From NCBI GenBank assembly GCA_951799425.1, contig OX637392.1, forward strand, positions 53,334,093-53,398,092: a stretch of DNA of 64,000 nt, written 5' to 3'. This document shows, in pieces, positions 35,433 to 46,672 of the stretch. Position numbers and translations under genes: made by a program. The DNA is from Ilex aquifolium (lineage: Eukaryota > Streptophyta > Magnoliopsida > Aquifoliales > Aquifoliaceae). Within the stretch, counting starts at the first letter, position 1. Every line of letters begins with the position of its first letter. The notes below the pieces were generated by a model that was given only the letters and a program-made list of their open reading frames with translations, had not been told where the DNA came from and did no database searches.

Positions 35433-37682
35433 TATATATATATATATACTCAAGTACTTTTAGATATTTAGTCCATGTAGGATTGAGTTCCCGCATAAAA
35501 AACACTCTTTTAGTTAAAATACACTAACATGGTGAGTTACTGAATAACTGTTGTATTCCTTTGTATTGTCTCTTACCAACACATTATCAAATAGTTATTC
35601 TTTTAAGTTTTCCTTCATGTCCGACTAATTCCATTACTGTTGTTATTGCATTGATAATGAACTCTATCACTGGTGAATGCCATACAATGACGACGACTAC
35701 GACTAGGTTTATGTGCATGAGAGATGAGTAAAAATATTTCCAAAAAGTAGATGAATAACAATTAGTAAATTAAGATTTTAGAAAAAGTTGTCGATTAATG
35801 TTATTGAAACATGATTTGTGGACTTAATTTGAAGACTTAATATATTGTGATTAGCCGTTGGTACCAACAAGCAACTTTTTTATTTTTTATCAACAAAAAA
35901 ATAGTATTCTCACAACCCGAGAAACTAGATTTATGATAAAAATAGGGGTGGACCGAATTTGAGTGATTATTTTTTCAAATCGATGTGGCATGGGGAAGTG
36001 CACCACGAGTCGAAAAATGAGTGCCGAGCAAATGAAAAAAAAAAAGTGACTTCCTGAAAATTATTGTTATTGTTGTTGTTAGTGTTTCTTGTTTGTTTTG
36101 GACTCGAGTTTTGTTGATTTTGATTTTTAGGGGCATGGTTGGTGTGTCACTAGATTGGTGGGGGAATCGGTATGAAGGGGGGGACGATCTGCCGAATTCA
36201 CATAAAAAATCGCCAACATGAACACAAACGAAAGATTGAATTATGTATAGAAACAAAACGAACCACTTCTGTTCTCGGAGCTGAGTTATATGAATAATGA
36301 CTTTTTGGTCCCTTTCGTCCCGTGATTAGGACATTGTCTTTTCATGTCGAAGACATGAGTTTGATTCCTATAAGGAATAGGTACTCATTCCCGACCACTT
36401 TCAGTTTGTGTTCATTGTTGAGTGATCACTCACTATATTTTTATTCAATTCCGGTCAGTAGTACATCATCCATCTTGTATAGATGTCACATGTAGAAATT
36501 GAGAAAATTGAAATAAGAAAAGGAAAGGAAAATAAAAACATTAAGAAATACGTAGTTCGACACATAGCCTACATCCACGGACCTAACGCCCAATGGACTA
36601 CAAGTGATGTATTATTGAAGGTGCTTAATTATATGGGCTCAACCCTATTTATATGGTGAGAATTATATATGATAAAGGTAAGTATCACCAAAGTCTATCT
36701 TCATCTATATTTATTTAAATAACCTACATATTGATGGTGTCTTTAGATCCTATCGTATCTCTACTGGATATTGATGGATTTATGCTGATCATATCATATA
36801 TATCTCTAATACTCCTCCCAAGTTGGAGAAAATATTCATTGCAACCGTGATACCATGCCAGCATTGTGACGTGGTATCACTAACTAATAATATGTAAATA
36901 AATAAGAAAATGAACCCCACACAAATAAATAACTACACCTTCATATAAGTCAATAACTACTCTATCTCCTTTCATATAATCCAATAACTACCCAAGTAAG
37001 ATTCACTTTATCAATTTGATGTCTTATTATTAGTTAGTGATATCATGTAATAATGTTGACATGGTGTACTTGAATGGAAATACGGGGTGATTGCTTGTCA
37101 ATCAGATGATGTAACTTTGGTGATAAACTCCTCAAACTCCCCAAAAAAAAATAATTTCTTTTTCTCAAATTTTTTCCTTTTTTGTCCAAATTTTTGTCCT
37201 CACTTTTTTTTTTTTTCATTTCACATGCAACTCTTCATTTTCACGAGATACCCCACTTTGAATTACACTATTTTCAAGGTTTTTTTTTGGACAAACACAA
37301 ATGAAACACACACAAATCCACATGGCTAAAGCTCAACACACTTGGTAGAGAGGAACCCACAAACCCACACCCTCCAGGCAATTGCTGACTGGAGGGGAGG
37401 AGAGCAGGCCACTTAACAAGCGGTAAGTGCGCAATAAATATGTGACTCGTCCAAGTCAAGATCTTATTATGCATAGTATCGTGTTATAAATCCAATGAAT
37501 GTACAGTTCATCAGAGGCGATTTTTCCTAATGTCGACAGGGACATCTACTTTTCAAGGTTTGAATCTCATGAGTCCAACTAATTAATGACTTTAATGAAC
37601 AAAGGTACCCTAGCTTGAGGTCTGTTACAAATCAAAACGTTAAGATAAGATAGCAACTTTGTTAAGTCACATGTAGAGGATA
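34946..37682. other. Gene-poor DNA with microsatellites and retroelement-like remnants
   Basis: Holds a (CA)n(TA)n run at 35399-35448; a SINE-like head near 36320-36420 with a B-box-like GAGTTTGATTCC; and near 36820 the phrase CTAATACTCCTCCCAAGTTGGAG, which resembles a phrase common just inside plant copia elements, so 36500-36860 may be an LTR-edge fossil. No gene domain recognised. Confidence 0.4.
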
Positions 37683-37754
37683 CACAATTCTTGTTTTCGG
37701 CCATATCACGGCAGATAGACAATTCTTGTTTTCGGCCATATCACGGTAGTGAGA
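37683..37754 (+). repeat. 36-bp tandem duplication
   Basis: ACAATTCTTGTTTTCGGCCA and the following bases occur twice in tandem (37683-37718 and 37719-37754) almost unchanged. Confidence 0.9.
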
Positions 37755-39820
37755 CCGAGACCCCAACTAAGCTTAATGTCTTCAACATGAAGATCAACTG
37801 ACGTGAAAAATTGGTAAAGCGGAAGCAAATTAAAATACGGTTCGATCGACCCGCTCTGATCGATTATTGATGAGTGATTTATTATTGAGTGAAAAAATAA
37901 TGAAGATGATCTAAATTCATTATTTTCCATTGGAAAAGACAAGTTTTGAGGAGCATTTTGCATACAATACCGCGTAGCAATCTTCCATACTTGTACATGG
38001 AATGTTCTTTAGACTTTGTTGAATGTAGTTAGAATTTGACGATGCTAAGCAAGTGTGATGGTAGTTTGACCATTGACTTTGACATAGCAACAATTGAAAT
38101 ATTGTACGTACTTACCCAAAAACAAAAAGTCTGCAAGACAAGTCTTTGGAACACTCCCGTCCAAGGGGGGAAACATAAATTTTCTTCAGGATTGACACTT
38201 TAAATACGTACTTGAATTTTTTCAAATATGAAGCCCGTTTAACATAAAAGGGCAAAGAAATGTATATTGTGTACACATAAAAAAATAATTAATTATCACC
38301 GTTGTAAAAGAGAGGTTGATTGCCATTTTGTAATTAAAAAGCTATTAGTTATCAGCTGATCATCCATTAAACTTATGTGATGAACTATCTTTCAAATATT
38401 ATTATTGATATATTAGAATAGTAAAAATACTAAACTAAAATTTAAGATTTAAACATAGTAAAAATTTTGAAAATCAATTGACACATAATAAACATTACAA
38501 TTAATAGTTGAATAAAAATAGAAAATAAAAAAATTCATAAATTTTTTCATAAATTCATAATTTTTTCATAAAAATTCATAATTTTCACTTTCAAATTAAG
38601 AAAATAAAACTAAAAATTCATAAATTTGAATATTAAGGTTACATGTAGAAATCCTGAATACAATAAAAAAACAAAACAATTGAAGTAAGAAAGTTATAAG
38701 GTGGGCACAACTGCACAAGTAAAAAATATTTGTATAATTCTTAGAATATATAAAAATAGACATACATGCAATTTTTTTTTTTTTAAAAAAAATATTGAGG
38801 GTGGGCACTACGTAGCTCTGCCCCTTGCTCCCTTCAAATCTTCAACTTCATATTACCAAGATCCAAGGATGTCAAATTCGGATGCTCTCTAATTCACTTT
38901 TTATTTAATTCTTTTTTTTTTGATGATAGAGCACTTGTCATGAATTCAAATACAACCATAATAAGATTACGTCCCTTACCAATATATGATGAATTATTAA
39001 ATTTGAAGAGAATTAAAGAAAAAATGCATGGACAAAGACCAGGAGCCGAGAATATAATATATTTCCCTTATTAAATGTGGAGTAAATATTTGTAAGTTGA
39101 AATGAGTTCTTAGTCGTTAAACCTCAATTTTATGTGTTTGACAAGTTCAAGTATGTAATTCTTAAAGTGATACAAAAGAATCCTCAGCCAAGTCCATGAA
39201 GATGGCATAATTTCTATGCTTATTGATTGTGGAGCAAGACGAGATTCCCTGCAGATTTAATTTCTGCAGACTTAAATATCTAATCTACCAAAACCGTGTT
39301 GATCGTTAGAGACAAGATGTGTCGATGGTGAAAAAGTCTAGTTCTTAGGAGTAGACTAGACACATCGATTTGTATTAAAAAAAAAAAAAAGATAAATGGA
39401 CAAAGGAACTTGGAGACCGACCAAGTCCTCCGGATCACGAGAAATGGGTAGAGAAATGAAACGGCAAATGGGGTCTACCCTCTCAAATGTGAGAGATATA
39501 ATTATATAGTTAGGGGAGAGAAGATTAATACTATTTGGACATAAAAATTTGATCTAATTTGCTAATCTAATGATGGTTTTATTGAAACTATTGAATCAAC
39601 ACCAAGTTTCAATTTTGATGGGCCTCACAATTAATCTAAAGATTATAATGAATTAAGTCAGCAAATTAGGTCCCAATAACATTACTCGAGAGATAAATAT
39701 TCTCTCCTAGACTAGGCTGATCTATGCCCGAGTTACACTTTTAGTAGTGTAAAGACTTTGAATATGTTCAATCGGGGAAAAAAACATGGAGATTACTAAG
39801 ATGGTTTTGGGGCTAAGATA
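37755..39820. other. Intergenic DNA, partly duplicated at 49.5-50.4 kb
   Basis: The stretches 38021-38165 and 39180-39235 resemble, in the same order and orientation, 49480-49690 and 50366-50430. Low-complexity TTCATAAATT repeats lie near 38530-38590. No coding region recognised. Confidence 0.5.
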
Positions 39821-40200
39821 CACTACAAGAAATTTGATATTTAGCCGTAAATTATAGTATAAAAATTGTCGCTAATGTGTTTTAGTGACAACTTCTTTAT
39901 TACCACTGAGTTGCAATAATATGTGCTATGACTAAATGATTTAGCCATGCCATTTTTTAAATTGTCACTAAATGTGAAAATTTTACGCGCAATACAAAAA
40001 AATGTCACTAAATGTAAAATATTTAGTCACAATAATTATTACAGTAAATTAAGGTACTTATACCACTAAAACCAACTATGTTGCCACTAAAAGTACCAAA
40101 TAAAGGATTAAATTTAATTTTTGTATCGGTAACTCACCATTAAATGACTTGAGCATGCTTTTAGTGGCAACTTATTATAACAGTAAAACTTTGAAATTCT
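39821..40200. mobile_element. CACTA-type element, one end only
   Basis: CACTACAAGAAATTTGAT is a CACTA terminus, followed by subterminal TTTAGTGACAA / TGTCACTAAAT repeats in both orientations. The opposite CTTGTAGTG end is not found, so it is truncated or the far end is eroded; the right edge is approximate. Confidence 0.55.
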
Positions 40201-40409
40201 CCTACTCACATATCCATTCTTCAGACACATACACACACACAATTATATAATGAGGAAACGAGAATACAGTTAACAGTCGTCACTAGAATATCATTCTCAA
40301 TAGAATTCAATTGAGTGTAAGATCGATATATTAATATTCTCAAACTATATATGTACAATCAACATCATAAGAAGAGAAAAATAGAAATAAACAAAGCACA
40401 CTCGGGTGG

Positions 40410-41060
40410 TGTTTAATAAAATTTAAAGCTAAATATTGAAAACTGAATAGTGAATTTTAAGTATTGAATACTGAATTTTTTAATTCGTAGACTGTTTAGT
40501 ATCCATTGAAATTTAAGTATTGAATTGAATCAATCTGTTTGACAAATATAAATACCTAAAGTCTGAAAATTATTATTATTCTAATTTTTTCATTCTTTCT
40601 AACCATCTCACCATAACTTTCTTATTCGCACCACTACATTCACAATGGCGGCGGTGGTGGTGGCGATAGTGGCACAATGGTGGTGGTAGTGGTTGTAATG
40701 GTGACACAATGGTGGTGGCGGTGGCGGTGGCACAATAGTAGTGATAATTATGGTGACATCAATGATGATGGTGGTGGAGGCGGCGAGCCGGCGACACATT
40801 GGTGATGGTGGGTATTGAAAAGTTAAGAGTGTAAAATGTATTGGGGGTATATTTGTTCATTGTGAAAAATTTGTAAAATTCTTACTGACTAAAATTTTCA
40901 GCATTAAGTGATAAGTACGCGGCTTGCTACTCAAAATTTTAACCTATTTTTAAGAAATGTTTAAAATATTAAGTGGTATGAGTTTACATTATCAAACAGA
41001 TTTAATTTATTAAGTGTTTAAAATATTTAGTTTTAAGCATTAAGTAGTGTTATCAAACAG
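40410..41060. mobile_element. Possible hAT-type MITE containing a GGT/GGC triplet tract
   Basis: The left part (GGTGTTTAATAAAATTTAAAGC) and the right part (reverse complement: AGCTGTTTGATAACACTACTTAATGC) are loosely inverted and share AAACTAAATATT and CTGTTTGA phrases. A GGTGGTGGCGG-type tract fills 40645-40800. No target duplication fixed. Confidence 0.4.
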
Positions 41061-41689
41061 CTAACTTACAACTTATTTTCATGAATTTTTCAATTTCTAA
41101 GTGCTTAAAGTATTTTTCAATTTTTTTTTGAATATTCCATTTTGTTATGAAGATATTAGCAGCTCACCACAGTTCAATTACTTGGCATGTTTTCTCAGCA
41201 AAGCCAATACGAACACAGTTAAACAAGCCTACTAACAATAAGGGACGAATTTCCATATTCATTAGTGATAGGTTACATGTTCAAAACCAGAATCACATTA
41301 AAGTGGAGCATGACATTCTCTGAAATCCTGAAAATTTCTTTACTTGATTAGTTCAATGTTAAAGTTCTTCGCAATTCATCTTTCATTTTAGAATAAAACC
41401 TAGTTGAGATTATTTTTATCTTGTGAAGGAATTGATTTTATTGGAAGAGCAACGAATGCTTTTGGGTTAGAGTGTTTTATGATTTGCATCTGTTATTGGG
41501 TTACATAACACTAAATTACCAAAACACAGTGAAGGTCGACTATAAAATTATTTTTACAAAATACGGGCAATGTACTAAATATAATTATTGTCTTTGATAA
41601 ATTTATATGTCAAAATATTTTCCATCTTTTATACTCAATTGGTCCAAAGACAAAACGCCTGCTTTATTTGGTCAAGGTAGACTAGGTCA
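41061..41689. other. Intergenic DNA, no gene seen
   Basis: AT-rich without a recognisable element or gene. Confidence 0.45.
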
Positions 41690-41818
41690 CTATTTATAAT
41701 ATAAAACATGACAAATTTCAATAAACTCATCTAATGGTCTCAAATAGACTCATTTAACGGCCACCACCATCCCTCTCAAAACCATTACACTGTGTCTTTA
41801 GGCACGGGTTACCCCTAG
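41690..41818 (+). mobile_element. Minimal Helitron, about 129 bp
   Basis: The 5' part TATTTATAATATAAAACATG matches the Helitron start at 27665; the 3' end is hairpin GTGTCTTTAGGCAC, GGGTTACCC, CTAG (41815-41818), followed by T. The whole element is little more than its two termini. The exact 5' base is uncertain by a few bases. Confidence 0.65.
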
Positions 41819-42337
41819 TTTACTATAAAATTTAGCTCACTACAAGAAAAAGGGGCTTTTGTGACAAATTTTTTACGACGGATATGTTCGCCGTCACAAA
41901 AGACTTATTTGAGACAATTTTTTGTGGCGGCTGTGTTTGCCGTCACAAAAAGCGTGTTTGTGCTAATATTTATGGCAGTTATTTTTTCTGCCGTAAATAG
42001 TGTCATAAACTTAAAAAAAAAAATTTGTATTTGAGACAGCTGTTTTTCCTGCCTCAAATAATATTTATAAATTCAAAAGAATTTTTTATATTTATGACAG
42101 CCATTTTTCCCGTCGTATATAATATTTCATAAAATATTAAAATGTTGTTTTAGATTAAAAAACAGTTTATAGTTTAAAAAAGAAAAACTCTAAAAAAAAA
42201 TTGTATTGGCAACAACTATTTTTCATGTTACAAGTAATATTTTATAAAATTACGTAGTTTAACATCAAAAGACAATTTCTAGTTCAAAGAAAAAAAAATT
42301 AAACTCTACAAAGTCAAGTTTTTATATCAAAATTAAG

Positions 42338-42530
42338 AGTGTCAAAATATGACACGACCCGTTAACACGACATAAAATTAGTGGGTTTGAATCTTCCTTA
42401 AACCACCTGTTTAGTAAACGAGTGGACCCGTCACGATACGATTATAAACGAAATAGGTATTGGTGAAACCAATTATAAGAAATATATACGATATGACTCG
42501 TTTATATGTCATTTACATAATTTGACAAGC
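42338..42530. mobile_element. hAT-like fragment inside the CACTA element
   Basis: GAGTGTCAAAATATGACACG, CCCGTTAACACGAC and similar phrases match the 7924-9093 hAT family. Right end unclear; a captured or inserted fragment. Confidence 0.4.
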
Positions 42531-42873
42531 TGTTCAGAGAAATATTGCGTGACCCTCTGTTGATGTATATTCTAACTTGTTTTAGTTCTTTATTGTATAT
42601 ATGTATATAAATATTATTTCAGTATAGTAACAATAATTTTATATTTTTTTCAGATGTCACTGAGATAGTAGATGGTTCGGGAAGAATGTTCAACTTTTTG
42701 CATTAATTTCTTGTACTCATAGATCGTTATGTTATATAAAAGTGCATACTTTACATTTTGTTTAACTCGTGAGATTGTTTTTTTTGGATATGAAAATATT
42801 TCTATGTTTTTGAAAATGTTGATTATATTTACTTTTGTGTTTATCTATATATTAAATTGGGTAGTTGTATGGA

Positions 42874-42985
42874 TACCAATGAGTCTTTGGTCTAATGGTA
42901 TTCCTTACATTGTGAAAGCTTTGCCTTCTTGAGGTCAAGAGTTCAAGCCCCCTTCCTCCCTCCTTCCCCCACCCAAAAAAAAAAA
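42874..42985 (+). mobile_element. SINE inserted in the CACTA element, 11-bp target duplication
   Basis: Has an A-box-like TGGTCTAATGGTA (near 42889) and a B-box-like GAGTTCAAGCC (near 42940), then a C/T-rich stretch and an A12 tail. Flanked by the exact direct repeat AGTTGTATGGA (42863-42873, 42986-42996). A tRNA-derived SINE of a different family from the six copies elsewhere in the window. Confidence 0.88.
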
Positions 42986-43502
42986 AGTTGTATGGAGTGT
43001 ATATATGCACAGGGTATATAACATTGGTTATTAACAGTCTATAATAATTAATTTTTTTTTTTTTTTTTGTGGCGGCATCGTTGCCGTCATAAATATATCT
43101 TCTATTTTTTACAATAGCCAAATATGGTATTTGAGGCAGCACTTTTGCCGCCTTTAATAAAAACAAAAGTGCCGGGTTTTTTGTGACAACTTATTTACGA
43201 CAGGATCTTGCTGCCGTAAATACTATTTGAGACAGACTGTTGCTGCCGTAAAAACCTTTTGAGACCACACTTATTATGGCGAGGCAATGCCGTCACAAAA
43301 AGTATTTGTGACAGCAAATAGACCTTTTATGACAGCACTTTACCGCCGTAAAAACCCCTTTTTCTTGTAGTGGCTATTACAAACTTTTCAAAAATTAAAG
43401 GAGAACATTACATCATTTTATAAGTGTGGTATAACTCTTCAAGATTTTGAAAACCATACCATTTGGTTCTTTGAAAACTTGTTATACACAAAAAATTTGA
43501 TT

Positions 43503-43651
43503 TCTTGAGGTCAGATCATGAGTAATTTATCACTCATGAATGCTCTAATTTCGACGTAGATGACCTTCTTTTGATCGGAGCGAGGAGGGGATAGTTGAAA
43601 TGCTTGTAAACTGATACGGACACTCTGACCGTCGACAAAAAAATAAAAAAG
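43503..43651 (+). mobile_element. SINE copy, body and tail
   Basis: Contains the shared body (GAGTAATTTATCACTCATGA, GACGTAGATGACC, GAGGAGGGGATAG) and an A-rich tail. It starts within GAGGTCAGATCATGAG, so the tRNA-like head is missing. Confidence 0.65.
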
Positions 43652-44489
43652 AACACTTTGAGCCCTAAATTGAACTAATGGCCATGAGAAGTTTCATTTT
43701 TAACGAGTCAATGGCTGACTTTCCTCTTTTGGATTGTCTGTATTCAACGAAGCTACCAAGTCTTTGTCAAACAGCCAAAAATAAAATAAAAAATACCGTG
43801 TCTTTGACTGCCTGCCTTATGGCACTCTCCGAAGAACACACTCAATCTGTTCAAACTTGGCAATATCTAATTAAAAATTAACAGAAAGTCAATGCTTTGA
43901 GTCCAAGACTTACGATCGATAAATTCCTCTGGTAAATACTGTTTTTGATAACTAACAACTTCCACTATTATTATTATTATCATTTTAACCATGAGCCTCC
44001 AAATGTCATCTGAAATTAGCAGTATATTGAAAAAATTATGCCGATCGGAATAATTCAATAATTATTAAAAAGTAGCGTCGGGTCAACTTGATTATTGAGT
44101 GAGATTACGATACCGAGTAAGATAACTTACCGAAACTATAAAATTTATAGATCAAGTAATAATTTTGGAGAATGAAGTTACAACTTAAGAGAGCTAAGTT
44201 ATGGGGAAAAAAAAGTTAAGTGCAATCTAAAAATATTATGGTTAATTTCAAACAATCTCATGAATTATATTAATTTTATTCTTTATTTCTTCGTAACTAG
44301 ATAGTAAAATATATTTTTTTCAATGTCGTAATCTTACTGTGATTATTGGAATGTATTGAAAGGTAAGTAATAATTTTTCAATTATATTGCAGTTGTTATT
44401 CTAATCAGTTTCCGCGTCAGGTTATATACCTAGTCTTTCTTTAAAAAATGAGCTGCTAGCTAGCCTAGGAATTAATCCATCTGACTTCA
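43652..44489. other. Intergenic DNA, no gene seen
   Basis: A 67-residue plus-strand frame (43678-43881) has no recognisable domain; a non-coding origin is more likely. Rest AT-rich. Confidence 0.4.
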
Positions 44490-44770
44490 TATGTTTCCAT
44501 ACCGGCTGTTGCCGCCACAAATTTTTTCTTTGAGATTTTACTTATTACGTCAAGGCATTGTGACGGCATGTCTCGTTATAATAAGTGGAGTCTCAAAAAA
44601 TATTTATAGTGACTATCTCAAATAGTATTTGTGGTAACAAATAAATATTTTATGACAATACTACCACAACAAAAAAACTTTTTTTTTTTTCTTCAAAACA
44701 CATTTTTTTGTGATGATGAACATTGCTACCGCAAAAAAAATTGTCTCAAAAGACCCTAATTATTGTAGGA
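44490..44770. mobile_element. CACTA subterminal fragment, decayed
   Basis: Repeats such as TGTTGCCGCCACAAATT, TTGTGACGGCATG and GTCTCAAAAAATATTTATAG match subterminal repeats of the 41838-43372 element. Ends lost. Confidence 0.5.
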
Positions 44771-45039
44771 AATTTAGGTGAAAAATCACGATATGATTTA
44801 AGTTAAGCTAGTATCTAGGATGGGGACATGGGGTCATCGGGACTCAACTTGAACCCAACTCAAATTTTAGCTTGGGTTGTGTAACTACAAGGGTCGTTGT
44901 TTTTGATATTATTTGTAACATCTTGGACACGAATTATATAATATTTTCAATATTTTTAGTTCTCTAAGGATGGAAAACAAAATAAGATCTCTAACGCTGG
45001 CTCAATGATATATATCGAATATACATACAAAACTATTAA

Positions 45040-45377
45040 GTGTTAATTAAAATACGGTCTTCATTTCAGCTTGTCTCTTGAACTATTGAATTTTTCACAT
45101 TATCTCCTAAACTATTTGAGTTGGTTTGACATTGCCCATAATACAAATACCCATTATTTTTTGGACGAAAAATCTTAACGTATCGAGGCAAAAATGAAAC
45201 AAACTAGTAGGGTAAAGTAAAATAAATTTCATCAAATTTCTAACTGACTTTAACCATTGGGGACAGTGAGAAAATAATAATCATTGTTGAAAGTGTAATA
45301 TGAGAAACATAAGACTTAAGGGTACAAATTAGGTAACACAATTCTCATAGTTTGATATGACAAAGTGTAATTAATCC
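45040..45377. mobile_element. Decayed Mutator-type MITE
   Basis: The right end, reverse-complemented, reads GGATTAATTACACTTTGTC, like the 1331 and 9340 families; the left reads GTGTTAATTAAAATACGGTC. No matching 9-bp duplication remains. Confidence 0.45.
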
Positions 45378-46099
45378 ATCTACATACTTGTAAACGAGGG
45401 ATTGACTTTGCGTCCATCAAACATATTGAATTGTAGATTAGAATTCCAGTGCGGTTGGCTCACGATTGAAGAAGGCATTTGGGGAGATTATTTACTTCAA
45501 ATATGAGATGGTAAATTCACACTGAATAAATTGTATAATGAGGATGACTTAATAGACATTCATTCATGTAAAACATAATCTTTCGATATATAAACAATAA
45601 TCGAATTCTCGAAAGAAGATTTAAGAAGTCGTTATTTTCTATTTGTTGAACAATCCTAACAATCCTATAGCCAAATGTTGGAGGGGAAATTGCCCAGATT
45701 TTTATATCCTCTCCTTCATAATGATGTGATGCATCGATGATGAAATAAAACGTTTTGCCATTTTCTATCAAAAAAAGAAAAAAAAAACTTCCTTCTTATT
45801 ACTTCCTTAATTTCATAAATTCTAATCAAATTAAACGGATTGTGGGAAGAAGACAGGCGGAGAAAAACATAATTATAATGCAAATCTCGTACATTATCGT
45901 ATGCATTAATTTGGACTCATTTATAAGCTTTTTGAACCACATTAATGGATTCCCCTCTCAAACATTGAAATTTTGAAGAGTGAAGTTGAAGGACTTGCTT
46001 TGTTTGGGTCTTAAAATAAATTTCAAATCAAAGCCCTTAAGTCTTGGTCTCGTTTGGGAGAATTGGTTGAATGTCACACCACTATTAGACTTCAACTAT
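45378..46099. other. Intergenic DNA, no gene seen
   Basis: Short open frames on both strands (45517-45771, 45755-45976) lack recognisable domains. Confidence 0.45.
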
Positions 46100-46305
46100 T
46101 TTTTTTTTTCAATAGTCCAATGTTATCTAGACTAATTTATGTGTATCTCTACTAATTTTTTCCTCGATTCAGTTAAAAGCAAGTCATCTACGTCAGAATT
46201 AAGGTATTCATTAAGATAAATCGGATTCTAAGAAATTGTCAAGATTCGAACTCAAAACATGTGGGTTTAAAACCCGTCATTGTTACCTTTGAACTACCTT
46301 GTATT
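46100..46305 (-). mobile_element. Near-full-length SINE, antisense, upstream of the membrane-protein gene
   Basis: On the minus strand: A-box-like GGTAGTTCAAAGGTAAC, B-box GAGTTCGAATCTT (around 46245-46257), the shared body (GATTTATCTTAATGAATACC, GACGTAGATGAC) and an A11 tail ending near 46100. This is one of two copies here that keep the tRNA-like head. No convincing target duplication. Confidence 0.65.
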
Positions 46306-46323
46306 TGAACAATTCTTTTAGAA

Positions 46324-46466
46324 GAGTAATACTACATGGACTTAAAAATTAAACTTGATAATTACAACTTTTAATTTTACTGTGGGCCCCAACATTTATT
46401 GAAATCAACTATTCATTTAATAATTGTGGTTATAAAGTCTAATTTTTAAATGAATGTTGTATTACG
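46324..46466. mobile_element. MITE-like inverted-repeat element in the proximal promoter
   Basis: The left end GAGTAATACTACATGGAC and right end (reverse complement GCGTAATACAACATTCATTT) are loosely inverted; both continue with TTAAAAATTARACTT. Similar end motif to the element at 49210. No target duplication. It lies about 200 bp before the start codon of the gene at 46673. Confidence 0.45.
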
Positions 46467-46563
46467 CGTCAACTTAAATGTGTATGCATTAATTCTTTTG
46501 CATGGAGTCTTGACCAAGTCATCATCTACACCGTTCTACCACTTAAACACCTCCCACGGCTCT

Positions 46564-46571
46564 TATAAATA
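46564..46571 (+). promoter_or_regulatory. TATA box of the TmpA-like gene
   Basis: TATAAATA, 109 to 102 bases before the ATG at 46673, with a CT-rich leader between. Position and sequence fit a plant core promoter; the transcription start is inferred. Confidence 0.6.
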
Positions 46572-46672
46572 CTCAACCCTATCTAACTACAGAAGCACAA
46601 GCTCCTCCCAACCTCTTCCCTCTGCAACTCTAACTAAGCTCTTGCCTTTTTCCTTGATTGAAAACAAAAAAA

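Larger units (their letters stand above)
41838..43372. mobile_element. Non-autonomous CACTA element, complete ends, 3-bp target duplication
   Basis: Left terminus CACTACAAGAAAAAGGGG and right terminus CCCCTTTTTCTTGTAGTG are perfect inverted copies over 18 bases. Flanked by GCT (41835-41837) and GCT (43373-43375), the CACTA 3-bp signature. Subterminal regions contain many GCCGTCACAAAA / GCCGTAAA repeats in both orientations, the expected transposase-binding array. The 1535-bp interior has no transposase gene but holds a hAT-like piece (42338-42530) and a SINE (42874-42985). Confidence 0.9.

Noticed and set aside
42874-42955. A tRNA gene.
   Set aside because: A and B boxes are present but no cloverleaf is apparent; the A tail and 11-bp duplication show a SINE.
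43678-43881. A small protein gene of 67 residues.
   Set aside because: No domain, no promoter signal, and no support from neighbouring sequence.
46658-46672. A possible earlier start (TTG) for the membrane-protein gene.
   Set aside because: TTG is not a normal plant start; the ATG at 46673 has a good context and begins the conserved-looking N-terminus.
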